Positions 42,963-52,618 of a stretch of 64,000 nucleotides of DNA are shown here, piece by piece. The stretch is from G963668605 sp963668605 (lineage in GTDB: Bacteria; Acidobacteriota; Terriglobia; Bryobacterales; Bryobacteraceae): the NCBI GenBank assembly GCA_963668605.1, contig OY764903.1, positions 3,472,001-3,536,000 of the forward strand, in the 5' to 3' direction. Position 1 is the stretch's first letter. Every line of letters starts with the position of its first letter. The notes beneath the pieces were generated by a model. It worked only from the letters and a program-made list of their open reading frames with translations. It searched no databases and was not told the DNA's origin. A program made the translations under genes and the position numbers.

Positions 42963-45581
42963 ATGAGCGTCAATTTGAAATCGTTGATTGGGAAGCTGAA
43001 CGCCCCGACGCGCAGTGCTCTGGAAGCGGCCGCGGGCTTGTGCCTCTCGCGCACTCACTACAACATAGAGATCGAGCATTACCTCATGAAGGTGATGGAG
43101 GCGAGCGATAGTGATGCCGCACGGATCTTCTATCATTTCGGCATCAATCAATCGCGCCTCTCCGCGGAACTGACGCGCAGCCTCGACAAACTCAAATCCG
43201 GTAACGCCAGGACTCCGGCCATCAGCCCCTCAGTGCTTCGCATGCTGACCCAGGCCTGGACCATCGGCTCCATCGATTACAACGCCGGGCAGGTGCGTAG
43301 CGGGTTCTCGATCCTGGCGCTTGTCAGCGACGAAGAACTCCAGCGAATCACTCGCGAATCGAGCAAGGAGTTCCAGAAGATCGATGCGGAGGCCCTAAAA
43401 AAAGACTTCGTATCGATTGTGCGCGGATCGCACGAGGACGATGTCACTGCCGAGGCCGATGACATTCCCTCAACCGGAGATGTGCCGCGTGCCGCCGGTG
43501 GAAAGACTCCGAACCTCGATCAGTTCACAGTCAACCTGACGGAGAATGCCAAGAACGGAAAACTCGATCCCGTGCTCGGCCGCGACATGGAGATCCGGCA
43601 GATCATCGATATCCTGATGCGCCGCCGCCAGAACAATCCGATTCTCACCGGTGAGGCGGGCGTCGGGAAAACAGCGGTCGTGGAAGGCTTTGCGCTTTGC
43701 ATCGCGCAGGGCGATGTTCCGCCTCCACTCAAAAACGTTACTTTGCGATCGCTAGACCTTGCGCTGCTGCAAGCCGGCGCGGGCATTAAAGGCGAGTTCG
43801 AAAATCGCCTAAAGGGATTGATCGCGGAGGTGAAAGCCTCGCCCACGCCAATCATTCTATTCATCGACGAAGCGCACACCATGATCGGAGCCGGTGGACA
43901 GGCGGGCCAGGGCGACGCTGCCAATCTGCTGAAGCCCGCCCTGGCGCGCGGAGAACTGCGCACCATCGCCGCGACAACCTGGTCTGAGTACAAGAAGTAT
44001 TTCGAGAAAGACCCCGCGCTCGCACGCCGCTTCCAGGTTGTGAAGGTGGAAGAGCCGAACGAAGAGCAATGCATGGAGATGATGCGCGGCATCGTTTCTT
44101 CACTCGAAAAGCATCACAAAGTGCGCGTCCTGGATGAAGGCGTCGTCGCCGCCGTGCACCTCTCACATCGCTTCCTTGCGGGGCGGCAACTGCCCGACAA
44201 AGCCGTTAGCGTGCTCGATACGGCCTGCGCGCGCCTTGCACTCGGACAGAGTTCCACACCGCCTGCGATTCAGAATGCGACGCGTCAGCTCGATGCACTC
44301 AACGTGCAGGATCGCGTGCTGCAGCGCGAAGCATCTGTCGGCGCCAACCACACCGAGCGCCTTGCGCAAATCGTGGAGCAGCGCGCCGAGGTCGAATCCC
44401 GCCTCGCCGCACTCAAAGAGCGCTTCGAAAAAGAAAGTGCCCTGGTCGGTTCCATTCGCAACCTGCGCGGTCAACTGGAAGAGGGGACCGGCGACAAGGA
44501 TGCGCTGCGGACGGAACTCGACAAACTCTCCGCTGAACTGGAGACCCTGCAGGGCGAGACGCCGCTGATCCGCGTATGCGTCGATGGCCAGATTACCGGC
44601 GAGGTGATTTCAGCCTGGACCGGCATTCCCGTCGGCAAAATGCTGAAGGACGAAATCCAGACCGTGCTCGATCTGGAGGGGCATCTGGGTTCGCGTGTCA
44701 TCGGGCAGAGTCACGCGTTGGGCGCTATCAGCCAGCGCATTCGCACGTCCCGGGCAAGCCTCGAAGATCCGAACAAACCAATCGGCGTGTTCATGCTGGT
44801 AGGTCCTAGCGGCGTCGGCAAAACCGAGACCGCGCTCGCCCTTGCCGATCTGATGTATGGCGGTGAGCGCAACCTGATCACCATCAATATGTCGGAGTTT
44901 CAGGAAGCGCACACGGTTTCCACATTGAAGGGTTCGCCTCCCGGATACGTTGGCTATGGCGAAGGCGGCGTGCTGACCGAGGCTGTGCGGCGGCGTCCCT
45001 ATTCGGTGGTCTTGTTGGACGAGGTGGAGAAGGCGCATCCCGATGTGCTCGAACTCTTCTTCCAGGCTTTCGATAAAGGCCAGATGGAGGACGGCGAAGG
45101 ACGGGAGATCGATTTCAAAAACACGATCATCATTCTCACGTCCAATGCAGGCACGGACGCCATGATGAAGTTGTGCGCGGATCCGGAAACCATGCCCACG
45201 CCCGAGGGCATCATCAAGGCGCTCAAGCCCGAACTGAACAAGATCTTCAAGCCGGCCTTCCTGGGGCGCATGGTGCTGATTCCTTACTATCCGATTCGCG
45301 ACGAGGCCCTACGGAAAATCATCGTGCTCAAGCTGGCCAAGATCCAGAAACGCACACGTGAAAATCACCGAATCGACCTGATTTGCAGCGAGGCGTTGGT
45401 GGACGAAGTGGCCCGCCGCTGCACTGAGGTGGAGAGCGGCGCGCGCAACGTTGACAACATTCTCACGAATACGCTGCTGCCTGAGATCTCCCGCCAGTTG
45501 CTGGGGCGGATCGCCGAAGGGCTGCCCTTGGAATCGATCCGAGTTGATGTTGCGAGTGACGGCAGTTTCACTTATTCGTAA
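42963..45581 (+). CDS. clpV: Type VI secretion AAA+ ATPase ClpV (TssH)
   Basis: An 872-residue ClpB-like AAA+ protein that disassembles contracted sheaths for reuse. The N-terminal domain (residues 1-~155) has the ClpV-type NLKSLIGKLNAPTRSALEAA opening. The first AAA+ module has Walker A GEAGVGKT (230-237) and Walker B ILFIDEAHT. A coiled-coil middle domain (~405-530) follows, then a second module with Walker A GPSGVGKTE (614-622) and VVLLDEVEKAHPDV. Both ATP sites look intact. The middle domain and position in the operon distinguish it from housekeeping ClpB. Confidence 0.95.
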   Translation: MSVNLKSLIGKLNAPTRSALEAAAGLCLSRTHYNIEIEHYLMKVMEASDSDAARIFYHFGINQSRLSAELTRSLDKLKSGNARTPAISPSVLRMLTQAWTIGSIDYNAGQVRSGFSILALVSDEELQRITRESSKEFQKIDAEALKKDFVSIVRGSHEDDVTAEADDIPSTGDVPRAAGGKTPNLDQFTVNLTENAKNGKLDPVLGRDMEIRQIIDILMRRRQNNPILTGEAGVGKTAVVEGFALCIAQGDVPPPLKNVTLRSLDLALLQAGAGIKGEFENRLKGLIAEVKASPTPIILFIDEAHTMIGAGGQAGQGDAANLLKPALARGELRTIAATTWSEYKKYFEKDPALARRFQVVKVEEPNEEQCMEMMRGIVSSLEKHHKVRVLDEGVVAAVHLSHRFLAGRQLPDKAVSVLDTACARLALGQSSTPPAIQNATRQLDALNVQDRVLQREASVGANHTERLAQIVEQRAEVESRLAALKERFEKESALVGSIRNLRGQLEEGTGDKDALRTELDKLSAELETLQGETPLIRVCVDGQITGEVISAWTGIPVGKMLKDEIQTVLDLEGHLGSRVIGQSHALGAISQRIRTSRASLEDPNKPIGVFMLVGPSGVGKTETALALADLMYGGERNLITINMSEFQEAHTVSTLKGSPPGYVGYGEGGVLTEAVRRRPYSVVLLDEVEKAHPDVLELFFQAFDKGQMEDGEGREIDFKNTIIILTSNAGTDAMMKLCADPETMPTPEGIIKALKPELNKIFKPAFLGRMVLIPYYPIRDEALRKIIVLKLAKIQKRTRENHRIDLICSEALVDEVARRCTEVESGARNVDNILTNTLLPEISRQLLGRIAEGLPLESIRVDVASDGSFTYS

Positions 45582-45601
45582 AGCTGTAGAGGAGACAATC
45601 C

Positions 45602-47650
45602 ATGCCAGACAGGTACCTGGAAGGGAATCGCTTCCTGTTTCTAGAAACAGGTTTGGGTCCGAATGAACTCTTACTGGAATCGTTTACGGGAACGGAAGCG
45701 ATTTCGCAGCTCTTTTCGTTCCAGTTGGAGCTACTGTCGGAGAACGCCAAGATCCACTTCGACCAAGTGCTCGGCCGGGAAATCCTGTTTGGAGTCGCCG
45801 GCCCGGACGGGCAGGAGAAGCGTTACATCCATGGCGTCGTGACCTCGTTCTCGCAATTACCTCCGGCCAACAGGCTTTCCAGATACCGCGCCGAGGTGTC
45901 TCCCAAGCTCTGGATTTTGACGCGCAGGATCCGCTCGCGGATCTTTCAAAACAAAACCGCGCTTGACATCCTCAAAGATGTGCTGAAAGGCTTCGACGTT
46001 AGCTATGAAACGCAAGGAACATTCGCTCAGCGCGAGTACTGCGTTCAATATCGTGAATCGGATTTTAACTTTGTGTCGCGGCTGATGGAGGAAGAGGGCA
46101 TCTATTACTATTTCAAACACTCCGCCTCTGGTCACAAACTTGTGTTGGCCGACAAGTCCCAGGCGAACGCGGACGTTCCTGGTGAACCGGAAATCGTCTA
46201 CGACGAACTAAAAGGCGGAGCGCGCGATGAACCGAGAATCTTCGACTGGGAAAAGACGCAGCACTGGGGTTCCGGGAAGAACACTCTGCGGGACTATTAT
46301 TTTGAGACGCCTAAAACGAATTTGACGGCTGGCGAACTGATCCTGGATAGCACGCAGGTGGGCAAGGTTACTCACAAACTGAAGATTGCCGGAAACGATC
46401 AGTTTGAGGTGTACGATTACCCCGGCCGCTATGTGAAACTTGCTGACGGGACACGGGCGGTCAAACTCGGCCTGGAGCAAATGGAGTCCGCGCAGTTTCT
46501 CATCCGGGGCCAAAGCAACGCCTTCGCCCTCGTATCGGGCCACCGCTTTGCGCTCAGCCGCCATTTCAATGCGGACGGGCAGTACATCCTGACCTCGGTG
46601 ACCCACTCCGCCGCGGAAGGCGGCTTTCATGCCGAAGGTCAAAAAGCCAGCGAAGACCATTACTCGAATTTGTTCACCTGCACTCCGGCCGCACTCTCCT
46701 TCCGCCCTGAGCGTGTCAGCGCCAGACCATTCGTCCGCGGTTGCCAGACGGCGGTGGTAGTCGGACCAGCCGGCGAAGAAATTTACACCGACAAATACAG
46801 CCGGGTGAAAGTCCAGTTCCACTGGGACCGCGAAGGCAAGAACGACGCCGACAGTTCCTGTTGGATTCGAGTGGCGAGTTTCTGGGCAGGAAAGTCGTGG
46901 GGTGCGCTTCACATCCCTAGAATTGGACAGGAAGTGATCGTGGATTTTCTGGAAGGCGACCCCGACCGGCCGATCATCGTCGGCAGCGTTTACAACGCCG
47001 ACAACATGCCTCCCAACTCACTGCCGGGCGACAAGACGCAGAGCGGAATCAAGTCGCGCAGCTCGAAAGGCGGTGGCAGCGGAAACTACAACGAGATCCG
47101 CTTTGAGGACAAGAAGGGTTCGGAGCAAATCCTGATTCACGCCGAGAAGGACCTTTTGACCGAGGTGGAGAACGACGAAACTCGAACGGTAGGTCATGAC
47201 CGGAGCACCACGGTCACGAACGACGACACGACAACCATCAATCACGACAAGTCGCTGACGGTCGCGAACAAGCGAACGGCTACCATCGGCTCTGACGATT
47301 CTGAAACCGTCGGTGGTAAGCAGACCATTACCGTGGCGAGCAATCAGAGTGTCACCATCGGCGGCTCCGTGACCGAGATGATCGCTTCCTCCGAGTCGCA
47401 CACCACTGGCTCCAGTCGCACCGTGACTATTGCCGCGTCGGACAGCCTGACCGTGGGCGCAACGCTCAGCATCACGGCTGCCGGCGCAATCTCTATCACA
47501 ACCGGTGGCGCGGTCTCCGTCACGGCCTCTGCTATATCTCTCAACGCACCCATCGTTACCGTGGCGGGCGTGCTGCAATGCATGACTTTGATCGCGGCCG
47601 CTGGAGTGGTCTCGCCGGCTTACACGCCAGGGGCTGGAAACATGGTCTAG
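45602..47650 (+). CDS. vgrG: Type VI secretion spike protein VgrG (TssI), no effector extension
   Basis: A 682-residue VgrG. The N-terminal half matches phage gp27-like domains (LLLESFTGTEAISQLFSFQLELLSE-type opening, YCVQYRESDFNFVSRLMEEEGIYYYF). A gp5 OB-fold follows (VKVQFHWDREGK, CWIRVASFWAGKSWG, IPRIGQEVIVDFLEGDPDRPI). The C-terminal ~150 residues are Thr/Ser/Val beta-helix repeats ending LNAPIVTVAG. No toxin domain is appended, so cargo must travel by Hcp, a PAAR protein or an adaptor. No PAAR gene is in the window. Confidence 0.95.
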   Translation: MPDRYLEGNRFLFLETGLGPNELLLESFTGTEAISQLFSFQLELLSENAKIHFDQVLGREILFGVAGPDGQEKRYIHGVVTSFSQLPPANRLSRYRAEVSPKLWILTRRIRSRIFQNKTALDILKDVLKGFDVSYETQGTFAQREYCVQYRESDFNFVSRLMEEEGIYYYFKHSASGHKLVLADKSQANADVPGEPEIVYDELKGGARDEPRIFDWEKTQHWGSGKNTLRDYYFETPKTNLTAGELILDSTQVGKVTHKLKIAGNDQFEVYDYPGRYVKLADGTRAVKLGLEQMESAQFLIRGQSNAFALVSGHRFALSRHFNADGQYILTSVTHSAAEGGFHAEGQKASEDHYSNLFTCTPAALSFRPERVSARPFVRGCQTAVVVGPAGEEIYTDKYSRVKVQFHWDREGKNDADSSCWIRVASFWAGKSWGALHIPRIGQEVIVDFLEGDPDRPIIVGSVYNADNMPPNSLPGDKTQSGIKSRSSKGGGSGNYNEIRFEDKKGSEQILIHAEKDLLTEVENDETRTVGHDRSTTVTNDDTTTINHDKSLTVANKRTATIGSDDSETVGGKQTITVASNQSVTIGGSVTEMIASSESHTTGSSRTVTIAASDSLTVGATLSITAAGAISITTGGAVSVTASAISLNAPIVTVAGVLQCMTLIAAAGVVSPAYTPGAGNMV

Positions 47651-47652
47651 CC

Positions 47653-48570
47653 ATGGACGCATCCGCGCTCGCGCAGTTACTGAATCCCGACGTCGATCCC
47701 GCGCCGCACCTTCGTGACGTCGCGGCAAGTCTTGCCAATCAGTCTGAATCGGAGCGGCAGTTGGCAGTAGTGGTTCTGGGCCGGATTGGCGAACCGGCTG
47801 CCGAGCATCTAATCCACGCTCTCGATCCCGCACAACCGGTCGTCGTCCGAACCACGGCGGCCACCGTTCTCGCCGGCCTTAGCCCGCCAGTGGTCTCCGC
47901 GGTACGTTCTCTGTGCCGCTGCCTCACCTCATCCGAGGATAGCCTACGCGCTGTAGCAGCACTCGCACTAGGCAAGACAGGCGCACCTGCAGTGCCGTCC
48001 TTGCGGCTGCTGCTGAAGTTCACAGATCCGGGCGTCGTGGCCGCCGCAATCGGCGCGCTGTCTATGATCGGGCCGCCCGCCGCCGAAAGTCTGCCCGATC
48101 TCGAAGCGCTTTCCACTGGTCCCCTGCAACTGAATTGTGCCGCGGCGATGGCCCGTGTCAGCGGCGATGCCGCGCGCGGCCTGCCTGTACTGCTGCGCGC
48201 TTCCGAACACTCCGATCCCGCAATTCGCACACAGGCGCTACAACGCATCACGGAGCTTGGCGCTGCGGCCCATCCGGCTATTCCTGGAATACTGACCCGT
48301 TTAGGCGATCCGGTTCCCGCTGTGAGAGCGGCGGCCGCATTGACCTTGGCGCGCATCAACGCTCCCGCAAACCAGGCGCTGCACCCGCTGATCGCAAGCC
48401 TCGCGGATCTGGACGCGGAGGTTCGCCTGAATGCCGCGATCGCTCTATCGGGCTTTGGAAGGGCGGCCGCCGATGCAGCGCCAGCTTTGCGCAACAGAGC
48501 TCTCGATAGCGACCTCCGTGTAGTCGCAGCCTCAACCGCTGCGTTGGAAAAAATCGAGTCTGCCCCATAG
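47653..48570 (+). CDS. HEAT-repeat protein downstream of vgrG
   Basis: A 305-residue protein built of about eight HEAT/PBS-lyase-like helical repeats of ~30-37 residues, for example VVVRTTAATVLAGL, SLRAVAALALGKTGAPAVPSL and VRLNAAIALSGFG. There is no signal peptide or catalytic motif. ATG 47653 is two bases after the vgrG stop. Such repeats form curved scaffolds for protein binding. The position suggests an adaptor or chaperone that loads a cargo on VgrG, or an immunity-like partner. That is inference; no toxin gene is adjacent. Confidence 0.75.
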   Translation: MDASALAQLLNPDVDPAPHLRDVAASLANQSESERQLAVVVLGRIGEPAAEHLIHALDPAQPVVVRTTAATVLAGLSPPVVSAVRSLCRCLTSSEDSLRAVAALALGKTGAPAVPSLRLLLKFTDPGVVAAAIGALSMIGPPAAESLPDLEALSTGPLQLNCAAAMARVSGDAARGLPVLLRASEHSDPAIRTQALQRITELGAAAHPAIPGILTRLGDPVPAVRAAAALTLARINAPANQALHPLIASLADLDAEVRLNAAIALSGFGRAAADAAPALRNRALDSDLRVVAASTAALEKIESAP

Positions 48571-48740
48571 CGCTATCATTGACGCATTCCCAGGACGACC
48601 GGGAATGGAAGTCTGGACCAAAGGATGGAATCCGGCGATCAGGTTTCCGCACGGTTTGAGGATCAAAAAGCAGGGTCTGGTGAGAATTTCTGAGCGAGCT
48701 GTAACTTTAATGAATTCAGCTGGTTATGAGGTGAAATTGA
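48571..48740. other. Short non-coding gap between T6SS operon and tRNA-Cys
   Basis: The 170-base gap contains an inverted repeat CATTCCC/GGGAATG (48585-48591 and 48601-48607, nine-base loop) just after the HEAT-repeat gene. It has no T-run, so terminator function is weakly supported. Otherwise I see nothing, and no integrase or direct repeat next to the tRNA 3' end. Confidence 0.4.
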
Positions 48741-48815
<75 letters not shown>

Positions 48816-48837
48816 CAATCAGACAACTCCTACCCTG

Positions 48838-48867
48838 AATGTATCGCGTCGCGACTCTTCAAGTCAA
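48838..48867 (-). promoter_or_regulatory. Putative sigma-70 promoter for tRNA-Cys
   Basis: On the minus strand TTGACT (forward 48862-48867) and TACATT (forward 48838-48843) are separated by 18 bases. A start would fall near 48831, about 15 bases before the mature tRNA 5' end at 48815. The tRNA could also be read from the operon upstream. Confidence 0.5.
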
Positions 48868-48894
48868 TCTCGGGGCGTAGGCTTATAATGCGCG

Positions 48895-49896
48895 TCAATG
48901 GTCGCGATCCGTCATCAGATCCGTGATCGCAAGCAACGCACGTTGGTAGGTGGATTCGGGGAACTCGCCCATGATGGCGCGGGCCTTGTCCGTAAATATC
49001 TGGGCTCGTTCGCGGGCGCGCTCGATGCCCTTATGCTTGCGCAGGATCTCGAGGATCTTGCGGAACGGTACCGTGTCATAGCTGCGCTCGCGCAAGACCG
49101 TCTCTACCATGCGGCGCTCGTCCGCCGCCGCGCTCTCCAGTGCGTAAATCAGCGGGAGCGTGACCTTGCCTTCGCGCAGATCGTTGCCGACCGGTTTGCC
49201 GAGAATCGTTTCGCGCGATGTGAAATCGAGAATGTCGTCGACGAGTTGGAAAGCGATGCCCAGGTTCCAGCCGTAGTCGGCGAGCGTGGATTCCAGTTTC
49301 TCGTCTGCGCCACCGGCAACCGCACCCAGGCGCGCGGCCACGGCGAACAGGCTCGCGGTCTTGCGATCCACCAATTCCATGTAATCGGCTTCGGAGACGC
49401 CGATCTTCCCGATACGCTCCAGTTGCAGGATCTCGCCTTCCACCATCATCTGCGTGAGGCCGATCAGCAGATCGATTACGTGAAAACTACGTTCGCGCAA
49501 CGCCAACTGGAAGGCTTGCATGTACAGCCAGTCGCCAGCCAGGACGGAGGCGTGGTTGCCCCACACAACATTCGAGGACGGACGGCCGCGTCTTGTCTCG
49601 GCAATGTCAATGACATCGTCGTGAACCAGCGTGGCACTGTGAATCATCTCGATCACCGCGGCAAGCCGGATGGCTGCCTCTGTGGGCTCGGCGATCAGAC
49701 GGGAGCAGAGCAGCAGCAGTGTGGGACGCAGGCGCTTCCCGCCGCTCGCGTGGATGTACTTGCCAATCGTAGTGATGGCTTCGACCGACGCCACCGATTC
49801 CAGATCGATCTCGCGTTCCACCTTCTGGAGGTCGGCCTGGACCAATTCCAGAATCTCTCTGGCGGTCAGCGTTTGCCCAAGTTTACTGAATCCCAT
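48895..49896 (-). CDS. Polyprenyl diphosphate synthase (IspB/HepT-type, trans chain)
   Basis: A 333-residue isoprenoid chain elongase that adds isopentenyl units to an allylic diphosphate to make the quinone side chain. First aspartate-rich motif HDDVID at 93-97 (D93, D94, D97); second QLVDDILDF (D219, D220, D223). The upstream GGKRLRPTL lysine/arginine signature is present. The frame is open far upstream, but ATG 49896 starts the conserved helix and lies just after tatD, so I use it. It is the last gene of the larC-metG-tatD-polyprenyl synthase operon. Chain length cannot be read safely; a menaquinone role is likely. Confidence 0.88.
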   Translation of the reverse strand: MGFSKLGQTLTAREILELVQADLQKVEREIDLESVASVEAITTIGKYIHASGGKRLRPTLLLLCSRLIAEPTEAAIRLAAVIEMIHSATLVHDDVIDIAETRRGRPSSNVVWGNHASVLAGDWLYMQAFQLALRERSFHVIDLLIGLTQMMVEGEILQLERIGKIGVSEADYMELVDRKTASLFAVAARLGAVAGGADEKLESTLADYGWNLGIAFQLVDDILDFTSRETILGKPVGNDLREGKVTLPLIYALESAAADERRMVETVLRERSYDTVPFRKILEILRKHKGIERARERAQIFTDKARAIMGEFPESTYQRALLAITDLMTDRDH

Positions 49897-49910
49897 CGAA
49901 TCGTTCCAGT

Positions 49911-50690
49911 TTACCCGTTGGCCGTCTCTATCCGCAAACACAAGCGCCGGAAATTCAACGAGGTGGCTCGCGCCAACTCGTCGAATTCGATCTCCTTCAA
50001 GGCCGCCAGCCGTCGTGCGGTGTCGATCACAAAGGCAGGTTCGTTGCGCTTTCCGCGGTTCGGCACGGGCGCCAGATAGGGCGCGTCGGTCTCCACCAGC
50101 AGCCGGTCGAGCGGCGTGATCCGGGCCGCTTCCTGCACATCGAGCGCTTTTGGATAGGTCACGATTCCAGAGAAGCTCAAATGAAAACCGAGTGCCAGGC
50201 TGCGCCGCGCCTCTTCGGGACCGCCCGAAAAACAGTGCATGATTCCGGGCTGTCCCGAACCGAGCAATCGGAACGTATCCTCCCACGCTTCGCGCGTGTG
50301 AATCACCACCGGCTTGCCCACTTCGCGCGCGATGGCGAGTTGCTGCTCGAAGACCGCCCGCTGCATATCGCGCGGCGAAAAATCGTAGTGATAGTCGAGG
50401 CCGATCTCGCCAATGCCCACCACCTTGGGATGCGCGGCCAAGTCTCGCAGACGCTGGAACGTCTCATCCGTGGCCTTCGCGGCATCGTGCGGATGTACGC
50501 CCACGGTCGCATAGAAAAACGGATATTGTTCCGCTAGACGCAATGCGCACTCCAGGTTGGGCGGCCCATTGCCAGTACCAATCGCGAGCATCGCATCGAC
50601 GCCGGCGGCCAGCGCCCGATCAATGACGGCCTCGCGATCTTCGTCGAACTTCTCGTCGTCAAGGTGGCAGTGGGAATCGACCACGCTCAC
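49911..50690 (-). CDS. tatD: TatD-family metal-dependent deoxyribonuclease
   Basis: A 259-residue TIM-barrel hydrolase of the TatD/YcfH family, with metal-binding DSHCHLDD near the N-terminus (H7, H9), GEIGLDYHYD, VIHTREAWED, MHCFSGGPEEA and VETDAPYLAP. Members are 3'-5' DNA or RNA nucleases acting in quality control and repair. Its ATG overlaps the metG stop by four bases, a pairing (metG-tatD) seen in many bacteria. The stop is 14 bases before the polyprenyl synthase start. Confidence 0.9.
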   Translation of the reverse strand: MSVVDSHCHLDDEKFDEDREAVIDRALAAGVDAMLAIGTGNGPPNLECALRLAEQYPFFYATVGVHPHDAAKATDETFQRLRDLAAHPKVVGIGEIGLDYHYDFSPRDMQRAVFEQQLAIAREVGKPVVIHTREAWEDTFRLLGSGQPGIMHCFSGGPEEARRSLALGFHLSFSGIVTYPKALDVQEAARITPLDRLLVETDAPYLAPVPNRGKRNEPAFVIDTARRLAALKEIEFDELARATSLNFRRLCLRIETANG

Positions 50691-52618
50691 TTCAGGCGCG
50701 CTCCGACGGGAACCTCTTCGAGAAAACTCGCGAGCGCGGGAGTTCCGCCCTCAAGTGACGCCGCCATCACCATCCCTTGTGATGGGATGCCGCGCAATTT
50801 GCGCGGCTGCAAATTTGCGACAATGCAGACTTTGCGGCCCACTAATTGTTCGGGTTTGTAGGCCAGCGCGATGCCGGCGACTATGCTGCGCGGCGTGGAC
50901 TCCCCGATGTCGACCATCATGTGCACCAGCTTGTCGGAGCCCTTGACGGCTTCGGCGGATTGGACGAGCCCGACGCGCATCTCAACTTTCGAAAAATCAT
51001 CGATAGTGATGTAATTCGAAGCCTCGGCGGGAGCTTCGGCTGCCGGCGCCACACTCCGGCCCATCAGCGCGGCCTGCCGCGCAGTCTCTTTCACTTCGAG
51101 TTCGCGCATCGATTCAATGGCGGGCTTCGCCTCGATGCGCGGAAACACCGCCACGGGCGCTCCGATGTGCTGTCCCACGGGTAATCCGCCCCACGCAAGA
51201 TCCGCGAGCTTCGTGTTCTCCAGGCTGCCAGCGGGGTAGCCCAGTTGTTCCCAGATCTTTTCGCAGGAGGCCGGGACCACAGGGTACAGCAGCACGGTCG
51301 CAATGCGCAGGACTTCGGCCGCAGTGTACAGCGTATCGTCGAGCCGGGCCTGCAACTCGGCTTCGCTCTTTTTGTGGAGCGTCCACGGGGCGCGCTGCAC
51401 GATGAATTTATCGACGGCGGAAAGCAGCGTCCAGATCGTCTCGATACCCTTGGAAAACTCAAACCTTTCGAACGCCGCCACTGCGCTTGCAATGGTCTCC
51501 CCTGCCTGCACGGCGAGTTCGGAGGCGCCCGGCTGCGGCACCACGCCGGCGCGGTACTGGTTGATCATGCTCAACGTACGGCTGGCGAGATTGCCCAGGC
51601 CGTTGGCCAGGTCGGAGTTATAGCGTCCAACGAGCGCGTCATAGCTGAAACTGCCGTCCTGCCCGAAAACGATCTCGCGCAGAAGGAAGTAGCGCAGTGC
51701 GTCCACGCCCATCACGTCGGCTATCGGCGTAGCACGGACAATATTGCCGCGCGACTTACTCATCTTGTCATTCTCGAATAACAGCCAGCCGTGCGCGAAG
51801 ATCTTCTTCGGAAGCGGAAGACCGGCGGCCATCAGGAACGCGGGCCAGTAGATCGCATGGAAGCGCACGATCTCCTTGCCGATCAGGTGCAGGTCGGCGG
51901 GCCACAAAGCTTCGCCCTCCACCGCGCTCATGTAGGTGGTGAGTGCGTCGAACCACACATAAAACACGTGGTTGCCGGGCTCCGGAACCGGAATACCCCA
52001 GCGGATCGTCGTGCGGCTGATCGAAAGATCGTTGAGCCCCTGCTTGAGAAAGGCCAGCACTTCGTTGCGGCGCGCCTCAGGCTGGATGAAGTCCGGCTGC
52101 TCCTCGATCAAGTGGAGCAACTTATCCGTAAAAGCCGATAGCTTAAAGAAGTAATTCTCCTCGGTAACTGTCTCTGTCGGACGGCCGCAATCGGGGCACG
52201 GATCACCGGGTTTGGCCTCATTCACATACAGTTCGCAGTAAGTGCAATACTCTCCCGAATAAGAGCCCTTGTAGATATAGCCGTTCTTCAGGCAGCGCTC
52301 GAACAGCTCCTGCACCTTCTTGTGATGCTGCGGATTCGTGGTGCGCTGGAAGCGGTCGATCTTCAACCCGAGCCGTTCCCACTGCTGGCGGAACTCGGCT
52401 GAGATAACCTTCGTGAATTCCTCCGGCGTCTGGCCGGCCGCTTTGGCGGAGCGTTCCACCTTCTGGCCATGTTCGTCGGTACCGGTGGTGAGCACCGCAT
52501 CGTAGCCCTGCATCGTCTTGAAGCGGCGAATGAGGTCGGCCACGATGGTCGTATAGGCGTGCCCGATATGCGGGGCTGCGTTCACATAGTAGATCGGAGT
52601 GGTGAGATAGTATTTCAT
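50687..52618 (-). CDS. metG: Methionyl-tRNA synthetase with C-terminal tRNA-binding domain
   Basis: Charges tRNA-Met with methionine. The 643-residue enzyme has the class I HIGH motif at 17-20 (APHIGHAYTT) and KMSKS near residue 286 (ENDKMSKSRGN). A zinc knuckle with CTYC and CPDC near residues 125-145 is also present. The C-terminal ~105 residues (IDDFSKVEMRVGLV, then VANLQPRKLRGIPSQGM) are the EMAPII/Arc1p-like tRNA-binding domain. It overlaps larC upstream and tatD downstream by four bases each. An essential gene; all motifs intact. Confidence 0.96.
   Translation of the reverse strand: MKYYLTTPIYYVNAAPHIGHAYTTIVADLIRRFKTMQGYDAVLTTGTDEHGQKVERSAKAAGQTPEEFTKVISAEFRQQWERLGLKIDRFQRTTNPQHHKKVQELFERCLKNGYIYKGSYSGEYCTYCELYVNEAKPGDPCPDCGRPTETVTEENYFFKLSAFTDKLLHLIEEQPDFIQPEARRNEVLAFLKQGLNDLSISRTTIRWGIPVPEPGNHVFYVWFDALTTYMSAVEGEALWPADLHLIGKEIVRFHAIYWPAFLMAAGLPLPKKIFAHGWLLFENDKMSKSRGNIVRATPIADVMGVDALRYFLLREIVFGQDGSFSYDALVGRYNSDLANGLGNLASRTLSMINQYRAGVVPQPGASELAVQAGETIASAVAAFERFEFSKGIETIWTLLSAVDKFIVQRAPWTLHKKSEAELQARLDDTLYTAAEVLRIATVLLYPVVPASCEKIWEQLGYPAGSLENTKLADLAWGGLPVGQHIGAPVAVFPRIEAKPAIESMRELEVKETARQAALMGRSVAPAAEAPAEASNYITIDDFSKVEMRVGLVQSAEAVKGSDKLVHMMVDIGESTPRSIVAGIALAYKPEQLVGRKVCIVANLQPRKLRGIPSQGMVMAASLEGGTPALASFLEEVPVGARLK

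Noticed and set aside
48898..50079. 393-codon plus-strand frame over the polyprenyl synthase
   Set aside because: Fully antisense to polyprenyl synthase and tatD, which have intact family motifs.
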